Source: DAHUYF01 sp963838385 (GTDB taxonomy: Bacteria > Pseudomonadota > Alphaproteobacteria > ATCC43930 > CGMCC-115725). From it: DNA of 64,000 bases. Location: positions 1,178,001 through 1,242,000 of the forward strand of contig CAWIRE010000001.1 of NCBI GenBank assembly GCA_963838385.1. The letters are read 5' to 3'. Below the pieces are notes generated by a model. That model had not been told where the DNA came from. It was given only the letters and a program-made list of their open reading frames with translations, and did not search any database. Position numbers and translations under genes: made by a program. Positions 15,636-24,334 of the stretch are shown here, piece by piece (position 1 is the first letter of the stretch; the number at the start of each line of letters is the position of its first letter).

Positions 15636-17045
15636 GTGACCCCGTCATCCGACCGCGACATCGCTTTCCTCTCGGCGGGCGCGCTCGTCGAGCATTACCG
15701 CCGCAAGACGCTGTCGCCGGTCGAGGTGACCGAGGCGCTGCTGCGCCGCATCGAGCGCGTCGAGCCCGAGATCAACGCCTTCGTGCTGGTGGCGCACGAG
15801 AGCGCGCTGGCACAGGCGCGCGCCGCCGAGGCGCGCTGGGCCAAGGGCGCGCCGCAAGGGCTGCTCGACGGCGTGCCGGTGACGATCAAGGACCTTTTTC
15901 TCACCACGGGCTGGCCGACGCTGCGCGGCTCGACGCTGATAAAGCGCGAGCAGGACTGGCTCGAGGACGCGCCGCCGGTGGCGCGGCTCAGGAAGCACGG
16001 CGCGGTGCTGCTGGGCAAGACCACCATGCCGGAATTCGGCTGGAAGGCGCTGGGCGACAGCCCGCTCACCGGCATCACGCGCAACCCCTGGAGCCTCGCG
16101 CACACGCCGGGCGGCTCGAGCGCCGGCGCCGCGGCGGCGCTCGCCGCCGGCATCGCGCCGCTGGCGCTGGGCACCGATGGCGGCGGCTCGATCCGCATTC
16201 CCTGCGCCTTTTGCGGCCTGCCCGGGCTCAAGCCGAGCTTCGGCCGCGTGCCGCATTATCCGCCGAGCGTCTTCGGCCTGGTCGCCCATACCGGACCGAT
16301 GGCGCGCGACGTTGGCGACCTCGCGCTGATGCTGAACGTCATCACGCTGCCCGACGACCGCGATCCCTATGCGCTGCCGCCCGAGCGGCGCGATTGGACG
16401 CAAGGCATCGAGGACGGCATCAAGGGGCTGCGCATCGCCTTCAGCCCGTCGCTGGGGCATGCGCGGGTCGATGGCGAGGTCGCGGCCGCGGTTGCCGCGG
16501 CGGCGCAGCGCTTCGCCGAGCTCGGCGCCGAGGTCGAGATCGTCGAGAAGGTGTTCGACGATCCCGCCCGAACCTGGCTCACGCTCTGGTGGGCGGGCGC
16601 CGCCAAGGCGATGAGCGCCTACAGCACGGAGGAGCGGCGGCGCATCGACCCAGGCCTCGAGGCCGCGGCGCAGCAAGGGGCGCGGCTCAGCGCCATGGAC
16701 TATGTCGGCGCCGACATCGCGCGCAACGCGCTGTCGCACACCATGGCGCTGTTCCACCGCCGCTACGATCTGCTGCTGACGCCGAGCGTGGCGGTGCCGG
16801 CGCTCAAGGCGGGCGAGCTGCTGGCCGATCCGGCGACCGAGACGGAGTGGATCGATTGGGCGCCCTTCAGCCATCCCTTCAACCTGACGCGGCAGCCGGC
16901 GGCGAGCGTGCCGTGCGGCCTCACCACATCCGGCCTGCCCATCGGGCTGCAGATCGTCGGCCGGCGGCATGACGATGCGCTGGTGCTGCGCGCCGCCCGG
17001 GCCTTCGAACGCGCGCTACCCTTCCCGCGCGCGCCGCTGGCCTGA
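15636..17045 (+). CDS. Amidase-signature family hydrolase
   Basis: A 469-residue amidase with the Ser-cisSer-Lys triad: lysine in VPVTIKDLFLTTG (about residue 83), cis-serine in HTPGGSSAGAAAALAAG, and nucleophile serine in GTDGGGSIRIPCAFCG. Length and motif spacing match the GatA-like/aryl-acylamidase group; no gatB or gatC is near, so it is not a tRNA amidotransferase. GTG at 15636 with GGAG 7 bases upstream is the preferred start, although the frame is open to TTG at 15579. It is followed after 79 bases by the MarR regulator; both may belong to the catabolic cluster that follows. The substrate is unknown. Confidence 0.85.
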   Translation: MTPSSDRDIAFLSAGALVEHYRRKTLSPVEVTEALLRRIERVEPEINAFVLVAHESALAQARAAEARWAKGAPQGLLDGVPVTIKDLFLTTGWPTLRGSTLIKREQDWLEDAPPVARLRKHGAVLLGKTTMPEFGWKALGDSPLTGITRNPWSLAHTPGGSSAGAAAALAAGIAPLALGTDGGGSIRIPCAFCGLPGLKPSFGRVPHYPPSVFGLVAHTGPMARDVGDLALMLNVITLPDDRDPYALPPERRDWTQGIEDGIKGLRIAFSPSLGHARVDGEVAAAVAAAAQRFAELGAEVEIVEKVFDDPARTWLTLWWAGAAKAMSAYSTEERRRIDPGLEAAAQQGARLSAMDYVGADIARNALSHTMALFHRRYDLLLTPSVAVPALKAGELLADPATETEWIDWAPFSHPFNLTRQPAASVPCGLTTSGLPIGLQIVGRRHDDALVLRAARAFERALPFPRAPLA

Positions 17046-17124
17046 GCCTCCCCGCCGCCGCGGCCTCGCCGCCCCCCACTCCCGCGCCGCGCGAAAAGTG
17101 CTAGAACGCGGGCGGAGGAAGAGG

Positions 17125-17613
17125 ATGACCAAGAGCCTTGACAAGGCCGGGCGGCGGCGCGGGAGGAACGCGGCGACGGAGGAGGAGGCGCTGCGGCTGG
17201 GACCGCTCGCCGATTTCATCGGCTTTCACCTGCGGCTGGCGCAGGAGGCCTCGTTCCAGGCCTTCGCCCGGCGCGTGCGCGAATACCAGATGCGCCCCGG
17301 CCGCTTCGCCGTGCTGGCGCTGATCGGCGAGAATCCCGGCATCTCGCAGACCGCGCTCAGCCGCGCCGCCGGGCGCGACAAGTCGACCCTGACGCCGGCG
17401 CTCAACGACCTCGTGCGCCGCGCCCTGGTAAAGCGCCGGCGCGTGGCAAGCGACCGGCGCAGCTACGCGCTGTCGCTCACCGCCAAGGGCCGGCGGCTCC
17501 TGGCCGAGCTCACGATCCACGCCCGCGCCCACGATCGCGTGCTGGACGAGATGGTCGGCCTCAAGCATAAGGAAGAGTTCATCGGCGCGCTGCGCCGGCT
17601 GGCCCTGGTCTGA
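17125..17613 (+). CDS. MarR-family transcriptional regulator
   Basis: A 162-residue winged-helix regulator. A basic N-terminal extension (about 25 residues) precedes the dimerisation helix LGPLADFIGFHLRLAQEASF; the HTH is SQTALSRAAGRDKSTLTPAL and the wing is RRRVASDRRSYALSLTAKGR. A strong GGAGGAAGAGG precedes ATG at 17125. MarR proteins of this kind usually repress catabolic operons and respond to aromatic carboxylates or their CoA esters. It lies 80 bases before the TRAP/Ior operon in the same direction, and a candidate operator sits in that gap, so it is the likely local regulator. Confidence 0.85.
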   Translation: MTKSLDKAGRRRGRNAATEEEALRLGPLADFIGFHLRLAQEASFQAFARRVREYQMRPGRFAVLALIGENPGISQTALSRAAGRDKSTLTPALNDLVRRALVKRRRVASDRRSYALSLTAKGRRLLAELTIHARAHDRVLDEMVGLKHKEEFIGALRRLALV

Positions 17614-17620
17614 CCGGCGG

Positions 17621-17672
17621 TTGCAGGGTGCCGGATCCTGGGTTAGCATAGTTTGAATACCAACAATTAAAC
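17621..17672 (+). promoter_or_regulatory. Candidate promoter and MarR operator for the TRAP/Ior operon
   Basis: TTGCAG (17621-17626), a 17-base spacer and TAGCAT (17644-17649) make a plausible -35/-10 pair. Directly downstream, 17651-17672 is an AT-rich imperfect dyad starting GTTTGAAT and ending AATTAAAC (6 of 8 arm positions pair). A repressor bound here would block the start of transcription. The AT content contrasts with its surroundings. Confidence 0.4.
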
Positions 17673-17693
17673 CGCGATGGCAGGGAGGATGCG

Positions 17694-18710
17694 ATGAGAA
17701 GACTGGCGATTGCCGCGGCCATGGCCGCGGTTCTGGCGACCGGAAGCGCCTGGGCGGAGGACCAGCACGTCGAGCTGAAGATGTCCTCCTGGGTCCCGCC
17801 GGCGCACCCGCTCAACCCGGCCTTCATGGCCTGGGCCAAGGACGTGGAGAAGGAATCCGACGGCACCATCACCGCGACGCTTTTCCCCTCCGAGCAGCTC
17901 GGCAAGGCGGTGGACCATTACGACATGGCGCGCGACGGCATCGCCGATCTCGCCTATGTCAATCCCGGCTACCAGCCCGGACGCTTCCCGGTGATCGCCG
18001 CTGGCGAGCTGCCCTTCCTGATGGCCAACGCCGACGGCGGCACCGAGGCGCTCGACGCCTGGTACCGCCACTATGCGGCAACCGAGATGAAGGACGTGCA
18101 TTTCTGCTTCGCCTTCGTCCACGATCCCGGCACCTTCCACAGCAACAAGAAAATCATGCTGCCCTCCGACATCAGCGGCATGAAGATCCGCCCGGCCAAC
18201 GCCACCATCGGCAGCCTGGTGACGCTGCTGGGCGGCACCAACGTGCAGGCCTCGGCGCCGGAAGTACGCGACGTGTTGGAGCGCCACGTCGCCGACGCCG
18301 TGACCTTCCCCTGGGGATCGGTGGTGCTGTTCGGCATCGACAAGGTGGTGAAGTACCACATGGACGTGCCGCTCTACGTCACCACCTTCGTCTGGGTGAT
18401 GAACCAGGCGAAATATGACGGCATGTCGCCGGCGCAGAAGAAGGTGATCGACGACCACTGCACCACGCAATGGGCGCTGAAGGTGGCCGCCCCCTGGACC
18501 GCCTTCGAGGCCGCCGGGCGCGACAAGCTGCGCCACGAGCCGGGCCACGACGTCTACGAGATCTCCGACACCGACCTCGCCGCCTGGCGGCAGGCGGTGC
18601 AGCCGCTGACCGAGCGCTGGGCCGAGCGCGTGCGCAAGACCGGCGTCGATCCGCAGAAGGCGCTCGCCGGCCTCAAGGCCGAGCTCGCCCAGTACAAGGC
18701 GGCGTATTGA
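17694..18710 (+). CDS. TRAP transporter substrate-binding protein (DctP family)
   Basis: A 338-residue periplasmic binding protein. Signal peptide MRRLAIAAAMAAVLATGSAWA, then the DctP fold with HVELKMSSWVPPAHPLNP and the carboxylate-binding arginine in SGMKIRPANA (about residue 166). AVTFPWGSVVLFGIDKVVKYH is the typical middle segment. It delivers an organic acid to the DctQM membrane pair. ATG at 17694 is preceded by AGGGAGG. First gene of the dctP-dctQ-dctM-iorA-iorB set. Because the operon continues into an arylpyruvate-type oxidoreductase, a 2-oxo or aryl acid is the likely ligand (inference). Confidence 0.9.
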   Translation: MRRLAIAAAMAAVLATGSAWAEDQHVELKMSSWVPPAHPLNPAFMAWAKDVEKESDGTITATLFPSEQLGKAVDHYDMARDGIADLAYVNPGYQPGRFPVIAAGELPFLMANADGGTEALDAWYRHYAATEMKDVHFCFAFVHDPGTFHSNKKIMLPSDISGMKIRPANATIGSLVTLLGGTNVQASAPEVRDVLERHVADAVTFPWGSVVLFGIDKVVKYHMDVPLYVTTFVWVMNQAKYDGMSPAQKKVIDDHCTTQWALKVAAPWTAFEAAGRDKLRHEPGHDVYEISDTDLAAWRQAVQPLTERWAERVRKTGVDPQKALAGLKAELAQYKAAY

Positions 18711-18748
18711 GGCTTGCGTCGATGGCACTGCATAAGCGCGCATATGCG

Positions 18749-18775
18749 GCCCCTCCCCCCTTGAGGGGGAGGGGC
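18749..18775 (+). other. Intercistronic hairpin covering the dctQ ribosome binding site
   Basis: Perfect 11-bp arms GCCCCTCCCCC (18749-18759) and GGGGGAGGGGC (18765-18775) with a 5-base loop, 38 bases after the dctP stop. The 3' arm contains the only Shine-Dalgarno-like sequence for dctQ (GTG at 18784). The hairpin should protect the dctP mRNA end and limit dctQ translation, which fits the need for more binding protein than membrane subunits. Similar C/G-rich inverted repeats are common between genes in alphaproteobacteria. Confidence 0.7.
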
Positions 18776-18783
18776 GAAGAACG

Positions 18784-19329
18784 GTGAGCGGCACGATGGG
18801 CGAAGCCGCCGCGGCGCCGCGGCGCAGCCGCATGGACCGCTTCATCGACGGCATCGAGCTGATCGCCGCGCTCTTCGTCGGGCTGGTGGCGGCCGACATC
18901 TTCATCTCGGTGCTGCTGCGCTATTTCTTCAGCTACACCATCCCCGACAGCTATGATTTCGGCCGGCTGCTGCTCGGCATCCTGATCTTCTGGGGCATCG
19001 CCGCCACCAGCTATCGCGGCACGCACATCACGGTCGACCTGGTCTGGACGGCGGCGAGCCCGCGGATGAAGCGCGTCATCGACGTCTTCGCCACGGCGGT
19101 GCTGCTCTTCGTCGTCACGGTGCAGACCGGCACGCTCATCGACAAGGTCCGCGTCACCTACGACGACAATGTCCTCACCTATGACCTGCACCTGCCGACC
19201 TGGCCGTTCTTCGCCGTCGCCTGGCTCGGCGACGTCTCGGCCGTGCTGCTCATCGCTGTGCGCACCTATCGCCTGATCTTCCGGCCGGAAGCGCTGGCCA
19301 CGGCACCTACCATCCGGCCGGTGGAGTGA
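18784..19329 (+). CDS. TRAP transporter small membrane subunit (DctQ family)
   Basis: A 181-residue inner-membrane protein with four hydrophobic helices (about residues 24-46, 60-80, 99-120, 139-160) and the DctQ-type sequence FISVLLRYFFSYTIPDSYDF. It forms the membrane complex with DctM. GTG at 18784 is the annotated start; ATG at 18796 is an alternative. Its ribosome binding site is inside the 18749-18775 hairpin. The stop is 4 bases from the dctM ATG. Confidence 0.88.
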   Translation: MSGTMGEAAAAPRRSRMDRFIDGIELIAALFVGLVAADIFISVLLRYFFSYTIPDSYDFGRLLLGILIFWGIAATSYRGTHITVDLVWTAASPRMKRVIDVFATAVLLFVVTVQTGTLIDKVRVTYDDNVLTYDLHLPTWPFFAVAWLGDVSAVLLIAVRTYRLIFRPEALATAPTIRPVE

Positions 19330-19333
19330 GGCG

Positions 19334-20635
19334 ATGCTCAGCACCACCGCCATCGCCGTCATCGGCTTCGTCGCGCTGTTCGGCCTGATGCTGATGCGCG
19401 TGCCGGTCGGCATGGCCATGGGACTGGTCGGCGTCACCGGCTTCGGGTACGTCGTCGGCGGCTTGCCCGCGCTCAAGATGGTCGGACAGACATCGATGCG
19501 GACGGTCGCCAACTACAATTTCGGCATCATCCCGATGTTCCTGCTGATGGGCGCGATCGTCTCCGCCTCGGGCATCAGCCGCGAGCTGTTCCGCGCCGCG
19601 AACACCTTTGTCGGCCATCTGCGCGGCGGGCTCGGCATCGCCACCATCGGCGCCTGCGCCGCGTTTGCGGCGATCAGCGGCTCGTCGGTGGCCACCGCCG
19701 CGACGTTTGCCACCGTGGCCTATCCGGAGATGCGCGCCTACCGCTACCCGCAGGCCTTCTCCACCGGCGTCATCGCCGCCGGCGGCACGCTGGGCGCGAT
19801 GTTCCCGCCCTCGACGGTGCTGGCGGTCTACGGCCTCATCACCGAGCAGGACATCGGCAAGCTGTTCATCGCCGGCATCCTGCCGGGCATCCTGGCAGTG
19901 TCGATGTACATGGCGACGATCGCCATCATCGGCTTCGTGCGCCCGGACTACCTGCCCGCGGGCGTGCGCAGCACCGCCGCCGAGCGGCTGCGGGCGCTGC
20001 GCGAGGTCTGGGCGCCGCTGCTGCTCTTCGTCTTCGTCATCGGCGGGCTCTATGGCGGGCTCTTCACGCCGACCGAGGCGGGCGGCATGGGCGCGGGCGG
20101 CGCCTTCCTCATCAGCGTGCTGCGCCGCCGGCTCTCGCCGCAGCAGATGCTGCAATCGCTGCTGCACGCGACCCGCACCGCCGCGGCGGTGTTCACGGTG
20201 CTGATCGGCGCGCTGCTGTTCGGCTACTTCCTCACCGTCACCCAGACGCCGCAGCACGTGACGGCCTTCCTCACCAGCCTCGGGCTTGGGCGCTACGGCG
20301 TGCTGGCGCTGATCATGCTGATGTATCTGGTGCTGGGCTGCCTGATGGACGCGCTCGCCATGATCATCCTGACGGTGCCGATCATCTTTCCGGTGGTATC
20401 GGCGCTGGGCTTCGATCCCATCTGGTTCGGGATCATCATCGTGATGACGGTGGAGCTGGGCCTCATTCATCCGCCGGTCGGCATGAACGTCTTCGTCATC
20501 AAGACGGTGGTGCCGGAGGTGAGCTTCCTCACCATCTTCTCCGGCGTGCTGCCGTTCATCGTCACCGACATCCTGCGACTGATCATCCTGATCTCGTTTC
20601 CGATCATCGCCACCTACCTGCCGTCCCATATGTAA
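19334..20635 (+). CDS. TRAP transporter large membrane subunit (DctM family)
   Basis: A 433-residue permease of the DctM/TRAP-T family with about 12 membrane segments. Recognisable stretches are MRVPVGMAMGLVGVTGFGYV, NFGIIPMFLLMGAI, AISGSSVATAATFATVAYPEM, GGTLGAMFPPSTVLAVYG, TEAGGMGAGGAF and LIHPPVGMNVFVIK. It catalyses Na+-coupled uptake of the acid bound by DctP. ATG at 19334, 4 bases after dctQ. The next gene, iorA, starts 11 bases after its stop, placing transporter and oxidoreductase on one transcript. Confidence 0.9.
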   Translation: MLSTTAIAVIGFVALFGLMLMRVPVGMAMGLVGVTGFGYVVGGLPALKMVGQTSMRTVANYNFGIIPMFLLMGAIVSASGISRELFRAANTFVGHLRGGLGIATIGACAAFAAISGSSVATAATFATVAYPEMRAYRYPQAFSTGVIAAGGTLGAMFPPSTVLAVYGLITEQDIGKLFIAGILPGILAVSMYMATIAIIGFVRPDYLPAGVRSTAAERLRALREVWAPLLLFVFVIGGLYGGLFTPTEAGGMGAGGAFLISVLRRRLSPQQMLQSLLHATRTAAAVFTVLIGALLFGYFLTVTQTPQHVTAFLTSLGLGRYGVLALIMLMYLVLGCLMDALAMIILTVPIIFPVVSALGFDPIWFGIIIVMTVELGLIHPPVGMNVFVIKTVVPEVSFLTIFSGVLPFIVTDILRLIILISFPIIATYLPSHM

Positions 20636-20646
20636 CGCCGAGGTGC

Positions 20647-22785
20647 ATGATGGAACGCTCGTTCAAGAAAGAGATCGAGGCGCTCAAGCTGGGCGACGGC
20701 GAGGTCTTCCGCGGCGAAGGCATCCTCGCCGTCACCAAGGCGCTGCTGCAATCCGGCGTGAGCTATGTCGGAGGATATCAGGGCGCGCCGGTATCGCATC
20801 TGCTCGACGTGCTGGTCGAGGCCGAGGACATCATCGGCGAGCTCGGCGTCCATCTCGAGACCTGCACCAATGAGGCCTCCGCCGCGGCCATGCTCGGCGC
20901 CTCGATCAACTATCCCCTGCGCGGCGCCGTCACCTGGAAGTCGATCGTCGGCACCAACGTCGCCTCCGACGCGCTCTCCAACCTCGCCTCGCCCGGCGTG
21001 CAGGGCGGGGCGCTGATCGTCGTCGGCGAGGACTACGGCGAGGGCGCCAGCGTCATCCAGGAGCGCAGCCACGCCTTCGCGATGAAATCCTCGATCTGGC
21101 TGCTCGACCCGCGGCCGGACCTGCCGACCATCGTCCGCCTCGTCGAGAAGGGCTTCGAGCTTTCCGAGGCGAGCCACGCGCCGGTGATGATGGAGCTGCG
21201 CATCCGCGCCTGCCATGTCAGCGGCGAGTTCGTCGCCAAGAACAATGTGCGGCCGGTGCATTCGAAGCTCGAGCCGATCGCCGGGCCGCCGCGCTTCGAC
21301 TACGGCCGCCTCGCCCATCCGCCGGCGACCTTCGTGCAGGAGCGGCTCAAGGTCGAGGAGCGGCTGCCGGCGGCGCAGGCCTTCATCCGCGCCCATGGGC
21401 TCAACGAGGTCTTCGCCGGCGACATCGGCGAGATCGGCATCATCGTCCAGGGCGGGCTCTACAACTCGGTGCTGCGCACGCTGGCGCGGCTGGGGCTCGC
21501 CGATGCGTTCGGGACGAGCCGCGTGCCGGTCTATGCGCTGAACGTCGTCTATCCGCTGGTGCCCGAGGAGGTGACGGCGTTCGCCGCCGGCAAGCGCGCC
21601 CTCCTGGTGGTGGAGGAAGGCTTCCCCGACTACATCGAGCAGCAGATCAACGTCATCCTGCGCCGCGCCGACATCGACACGCGGGTGCTGGGCAAGGGCT
21701 GCCTGCCGCAGGTGGGCGAATACAATTCCGAGGCGCTGCTCGCCGGGCTCGCCGCCTTCCTGCGCGAGACCCGGCCTTCCGGCATCGACGTCGAGGCCGG
21801 CGCCGGCACGGCCGACCGGCTGCTCGCCGCGCGGCGCGCCGCCGCCCAGGCACTCGGCGAGCTGCCGGCGCGGCCGCCGAGCTTCTGCACCGGCTGCCCG
21901 GAACGGCCGGTGTTCAGCGCGCTCAAGCTGATGCAGCGCGAGATCGGCCCGACCCATATCAGCGCCGATATCGGCTGCCACGCCTTCGGCACGCTGGCGC
22001 CGTTCAGCATGGGCAACTCCATCCTGGGCTACGGCATGAGCCTCGCCAGCGCCGCGGCCGTGACCCCCAACCTCGCGCGGCGCGCCATCTCGGTCATGGG
22101 CGATGGCGGCTTCTGGCACAACGGCATCCTCACCGGCGTCGCTAGCAACCTCTTCAACAAGGGCGACGGCGTGCTGGTGGTGATGCAGAACGGCTATACC
22201 TCGGCCACCGGCCTGCAATTCATGCCCTCGAGCCTGGCCAGCCGCAGCGGCACGGCGCCGGGCATGGACATCGAGACGACGCTGCGCGCGCTCGGCGTCA
22301 AATGGCTGAGGAAGGTGCGCACCTACAACGTCGCGACCATGCTCAGGACGCTGAAGGAGGCGATGCAGACCGCCGAGCGCGGGCTCAAGGTGATCATCGC
22401 CGACGGCGAGTGCCAGCTCGCGCGTCAGCGCCGGGTGCGCGCCGAGGAGGCGCAGAAGCTGGCGCGCGGCGAGCGCGTGGCGCGGGCGCGCTATGGCGTC
22501 GATGACGAGATCTGCACCGGCGACCATTCCTGCATCCGCCTCTCCGGCTGCCCGTCGCTCACCATCAAGCCGAACCCGGACCCGCTGCGCACCGATCCCG
22601 TGGCGAGCGTGATCCAGAGCTGCGTCGGCTGCGGGCTGTGCGGCGAGGTGGCGCATGCGGCGGTGCTGTGCCCCTCCTTCTACCGCGCCGAGACCATCCT
22701 CAACCCGAGCCGCTGGGATCGCGCGCTGCACGGGCTGCGCCGCCGCGCCATCGCCTGGCTCGGCGGGCAAGCGAGGGCGGCGTGA
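20647..22785 (+). CDS. iorA: Indolepyruvate ferredoxin oxidoreductase, alpha subunit
   Basis: A 712-residue TPP-dependent 2-oxoacid:ferredoxin oxidoreductase subunit that oxidatively decarboxylates arylpyruvates to aryl-acetyl-CoA. The N-terminal pyrimidine-binding half starts LKLGDGEVFRGEGILAVTKA; the TPP/Mg2+ motif GDGGFWHNG...MQNGYTSATG is at about residues 484-520. The C-terminal ferredoxin region (about 622-690) has CTGDHSCIRLSGCP and CVGCGLCGEVAHAAVLCP, cysteine spacing unlike the standard CxxCxxCxxxCP pair. ATG at 20647 (a second ATG follows at once). It overlaps iorB by GTGA. Large forms like this occur in aerobic alpha- and betaproteobacteria. Confidence 0.88.
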   Translation: MMERSFKKEIEALKLGDGEVFRGEGILAVTKALLQSGVSYVGGYQGAPVSHLLDVLVEAEDIIGELGVHLETCTNEASAAAMLGASINYPLRGAVTWKSIVGTNVASDALSNLASPGVQGGALIVVGEDYGEGASVIQERSHAFAMKSSIWLLDPRPDLPTIVRLVEKGFELSEASHAPVMMELRIRACHVSGEFVAKNNVRPVHSKLEPIAGPPRFDYGRLAHPPATFVQERLKVEERLPAAQAFIRAHGLNEVFAGDIGEIGIIVQGGLYNSVLRTLARLGLADAFGTSRVPVYALNVVYPLVPEEVTAFAAGKRALLVVEEGFPDYIEQQINVILRRADIDTRVLGKGCLPQVGEYNSEALLAGLAAFLRETRPSGIDVEAGAGTADRLLAARRAAAQALGELPARPPSFCTGCPERPVFSALKLMQREIGPTHISADIGCHAFGTLAPFSMGNSILGYGMSLASAAAVTPNLARRAISVMGDGGFWHNGILTGVASNLFNKGDGVLVVMQNGYTSATGLQFMPSSLASRSGTAPGMDIETTLRALGVKWLRKVRTYNVATMLRTLKEAMQTAERGLKVIIADGECQLARQRRVRAEEAQKLARGERVARARYGVDDEICTGDHSCIRLSGCPSLTIKPNPDPLRTDPVASVIQSCVGCGLCGEVAHAAVLCPSFYRAETILNPSRWDRALHGLRRRAIAWLGGQARAA

Positions 22786-24317
22786 GCGCGCCGCGCCCCA
22801 TCAGCGTGCTGATCGCCGCGCTCGGCGGCGAGGGCGGCGGCGTGCTCACCAACTGGATCATCGCGGCGGCGGCGGCGCGCGGGCTGCCGGTGCAGAGCAC
22901 CTCGATCCCGGGCGTGGCGCAGCGCACCGGCGCCACCACCTACTACCTCGAGATCTGGCCGGAGCCGTGGCCCGCGCTCGGCGGCAAGCGGCCGGTGCTG
23001 TCGCTGGTGCCGGGCGTGGGCGACATCGATGTCGTGGCGTCGAGCGAGCTGCTCGAGGCCGGGCGCGTCGTCGCCGGCGGCTTCGCGGCCAGGGACCGCA
23101 CCACGATCATCGCCTCGACCCACCGCATCTACGCGATTTCCGAGCGCATGGCCATGGGCGACGGCCGCACCGATATCGGCCGGCTGCTGCAGGCGATCGA
23201 GGAGCAGGCGCAGAGCCACATCCTGTTCGACATGGAGGCGGCGGCGCAAGCCGCCAACAGCGTGATCAACGCGGTGATGCTGGGGGCGATCGCCGGCTCC
23301 GGCCGGCTGCCGATCCCGCTCGAGGCGTTCGAGGCGGCGATCCGCGCCGAGGGCAAGGCGGTCGAGGCCAATCTGCGCGGCTTCGCCGCCGGTCTGGCGG
23401 CGCTAGCGCAGGCGGGCTCGGCGGCGAAGCCGACGCACAAGCGCGCCCGGCCGCCGCGGCCGAGCCTTGCTTCGCTCGAGCGTCTGGCGCAGGAGAGGAT
23501 GCCGGAAGCGTCCCTCGACATCATCGTCGAAGGACTGCGGCGGCTCACAGCATATCAGGACCTGCGCTATGCGCGGCTCTATCTCGACCGGCTCGGCGCG
23601 GTGCGCGAGGCTGACACCGCCGGCGGCGCCGGCGGCCGGCTGCTGCGCGAGACGGCGCGGCATCTCGCCGTGCGCATGTCCTTCGAGGACGTGATCCGCG
23701 TGGCGCAGGCGAAGACTGATCCGGCGCGGCTGCAGCGCATCCGCGACGAGCTCAAGCTCAGGCCGGAGGAGCCGCTGGCAGTGGTGGATTTCTTCAAGCC
23801 GGGCATCGACGAGCTGTGCTCGATCCTGCCGCCGCGCCTCGCCCGGCCGATCCTCGCTCTGGCGCAGCGGCGCGGCTGGCTCGGCACCGTCTATTGGGGC
23901 ATGTCGGTGAAGAGCAGCTCGGTGAGCGGCTTCCTGCGCTTGAAGTTGCTCGCCGCGCTGCGGCGCTGGCGGCCCTGGAGCCACCGCTATATCGAGGAGC
24001 AGCAGCAGATCGAGGCCTGGCTCGGGCTCATCGCGGCGGCGGCAGCGCTGTCACCGGCACTGGCGCTGGAGATCGCGGAGTGCGCGCGGCTGATCAAGGG
24101 CTATGGCGACACCCATGCGCGCGGCCTCGCCAATTACCGCATGATCGAGGAACGCGTCATCCGCCCCGCGCTCGCCGGCCGCTTCGCCGCGGCAGTGGCG
24201 GCCGACGCGGTCGCCTCGGCGCGCGGCGCGGCGCTCGCCGATCCCGAAGGCGAGCGGCTGGAGAAGACGCTGGGCGAGATCGAGGCGCGCACCCGGCGCG
24301 CCCTGGCGGCGGAATAA
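22782..24317 (+). CDS. iorB: Indolepyruvate oxidoreductase beta subunit with DUF6537-type extension
   Basis: A 511-residue protein. Residues 1-200 are the gamma/beta domain of 2-oxoacid oxidoreductases (VLIAALGGEGGGVLTNWIIA, STSIPGVAQRTGATTYYLEI). The remainder (about 225-511) is a helical extension of the DUF6537 kind (LERLAQERMPEASLDIIVEG ... YQDLRYARLYLDRL ... KGYGDTHARGLANYR), fused only in the aerobic large-type Ior enzymes. GTG at 22782 overlaps the iorA stop (GTGA). It completes the IorAB enzyme; the electron acceptor (ferredoxin or another carrier) is not encoded nearby. It ends 17 bases from a convergent small gene. Confidence 0.85.
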   Translation: MSAPRPISVLIAALGGEGGGVLTNWIIAAAAARGLPVQSTSIPGVAQRTGATTYYLEIWPEPWPALGGKRPVLSLVPGVGDIDVVASSELLEAGRVVAGGFAARDRTTIIASTHRIYAISERMAMGDGRTDIGRLLQAIEEQAQSHILFDMEAAAQAANSVINAVMLGAIAGSGRLPIPLEAFEAAIRAEGKAVEANLRGFAAGLAALAQAGSAAKPTHKRARPPRPSLASLERLAQERMPEASLDIIVEGLRRLTAYQDLRYARLYLDRLGAVREADTAGGAGGRLLRETARHLAVRMSFEDVIRVAQAKTDPARLQRIRDELKLRPEEPLAVVDFFKPGIDELCSILPPRLARPILALAQRRGWLGTVYWGMSVKSSSVSGFLRLKLLAALRRWRPWSHRYIEEQQQIEAWLGLIAAAAALSPALALEIAECARLIKGYGDTHARGLANYRMIEERVIRPALAGRFAAAVAADAVASARGAALADPEGERLEKTLGEIEARTRRALAAE

Positions 24318-24334
24318 CCCGCCGCCGCGCGAGC

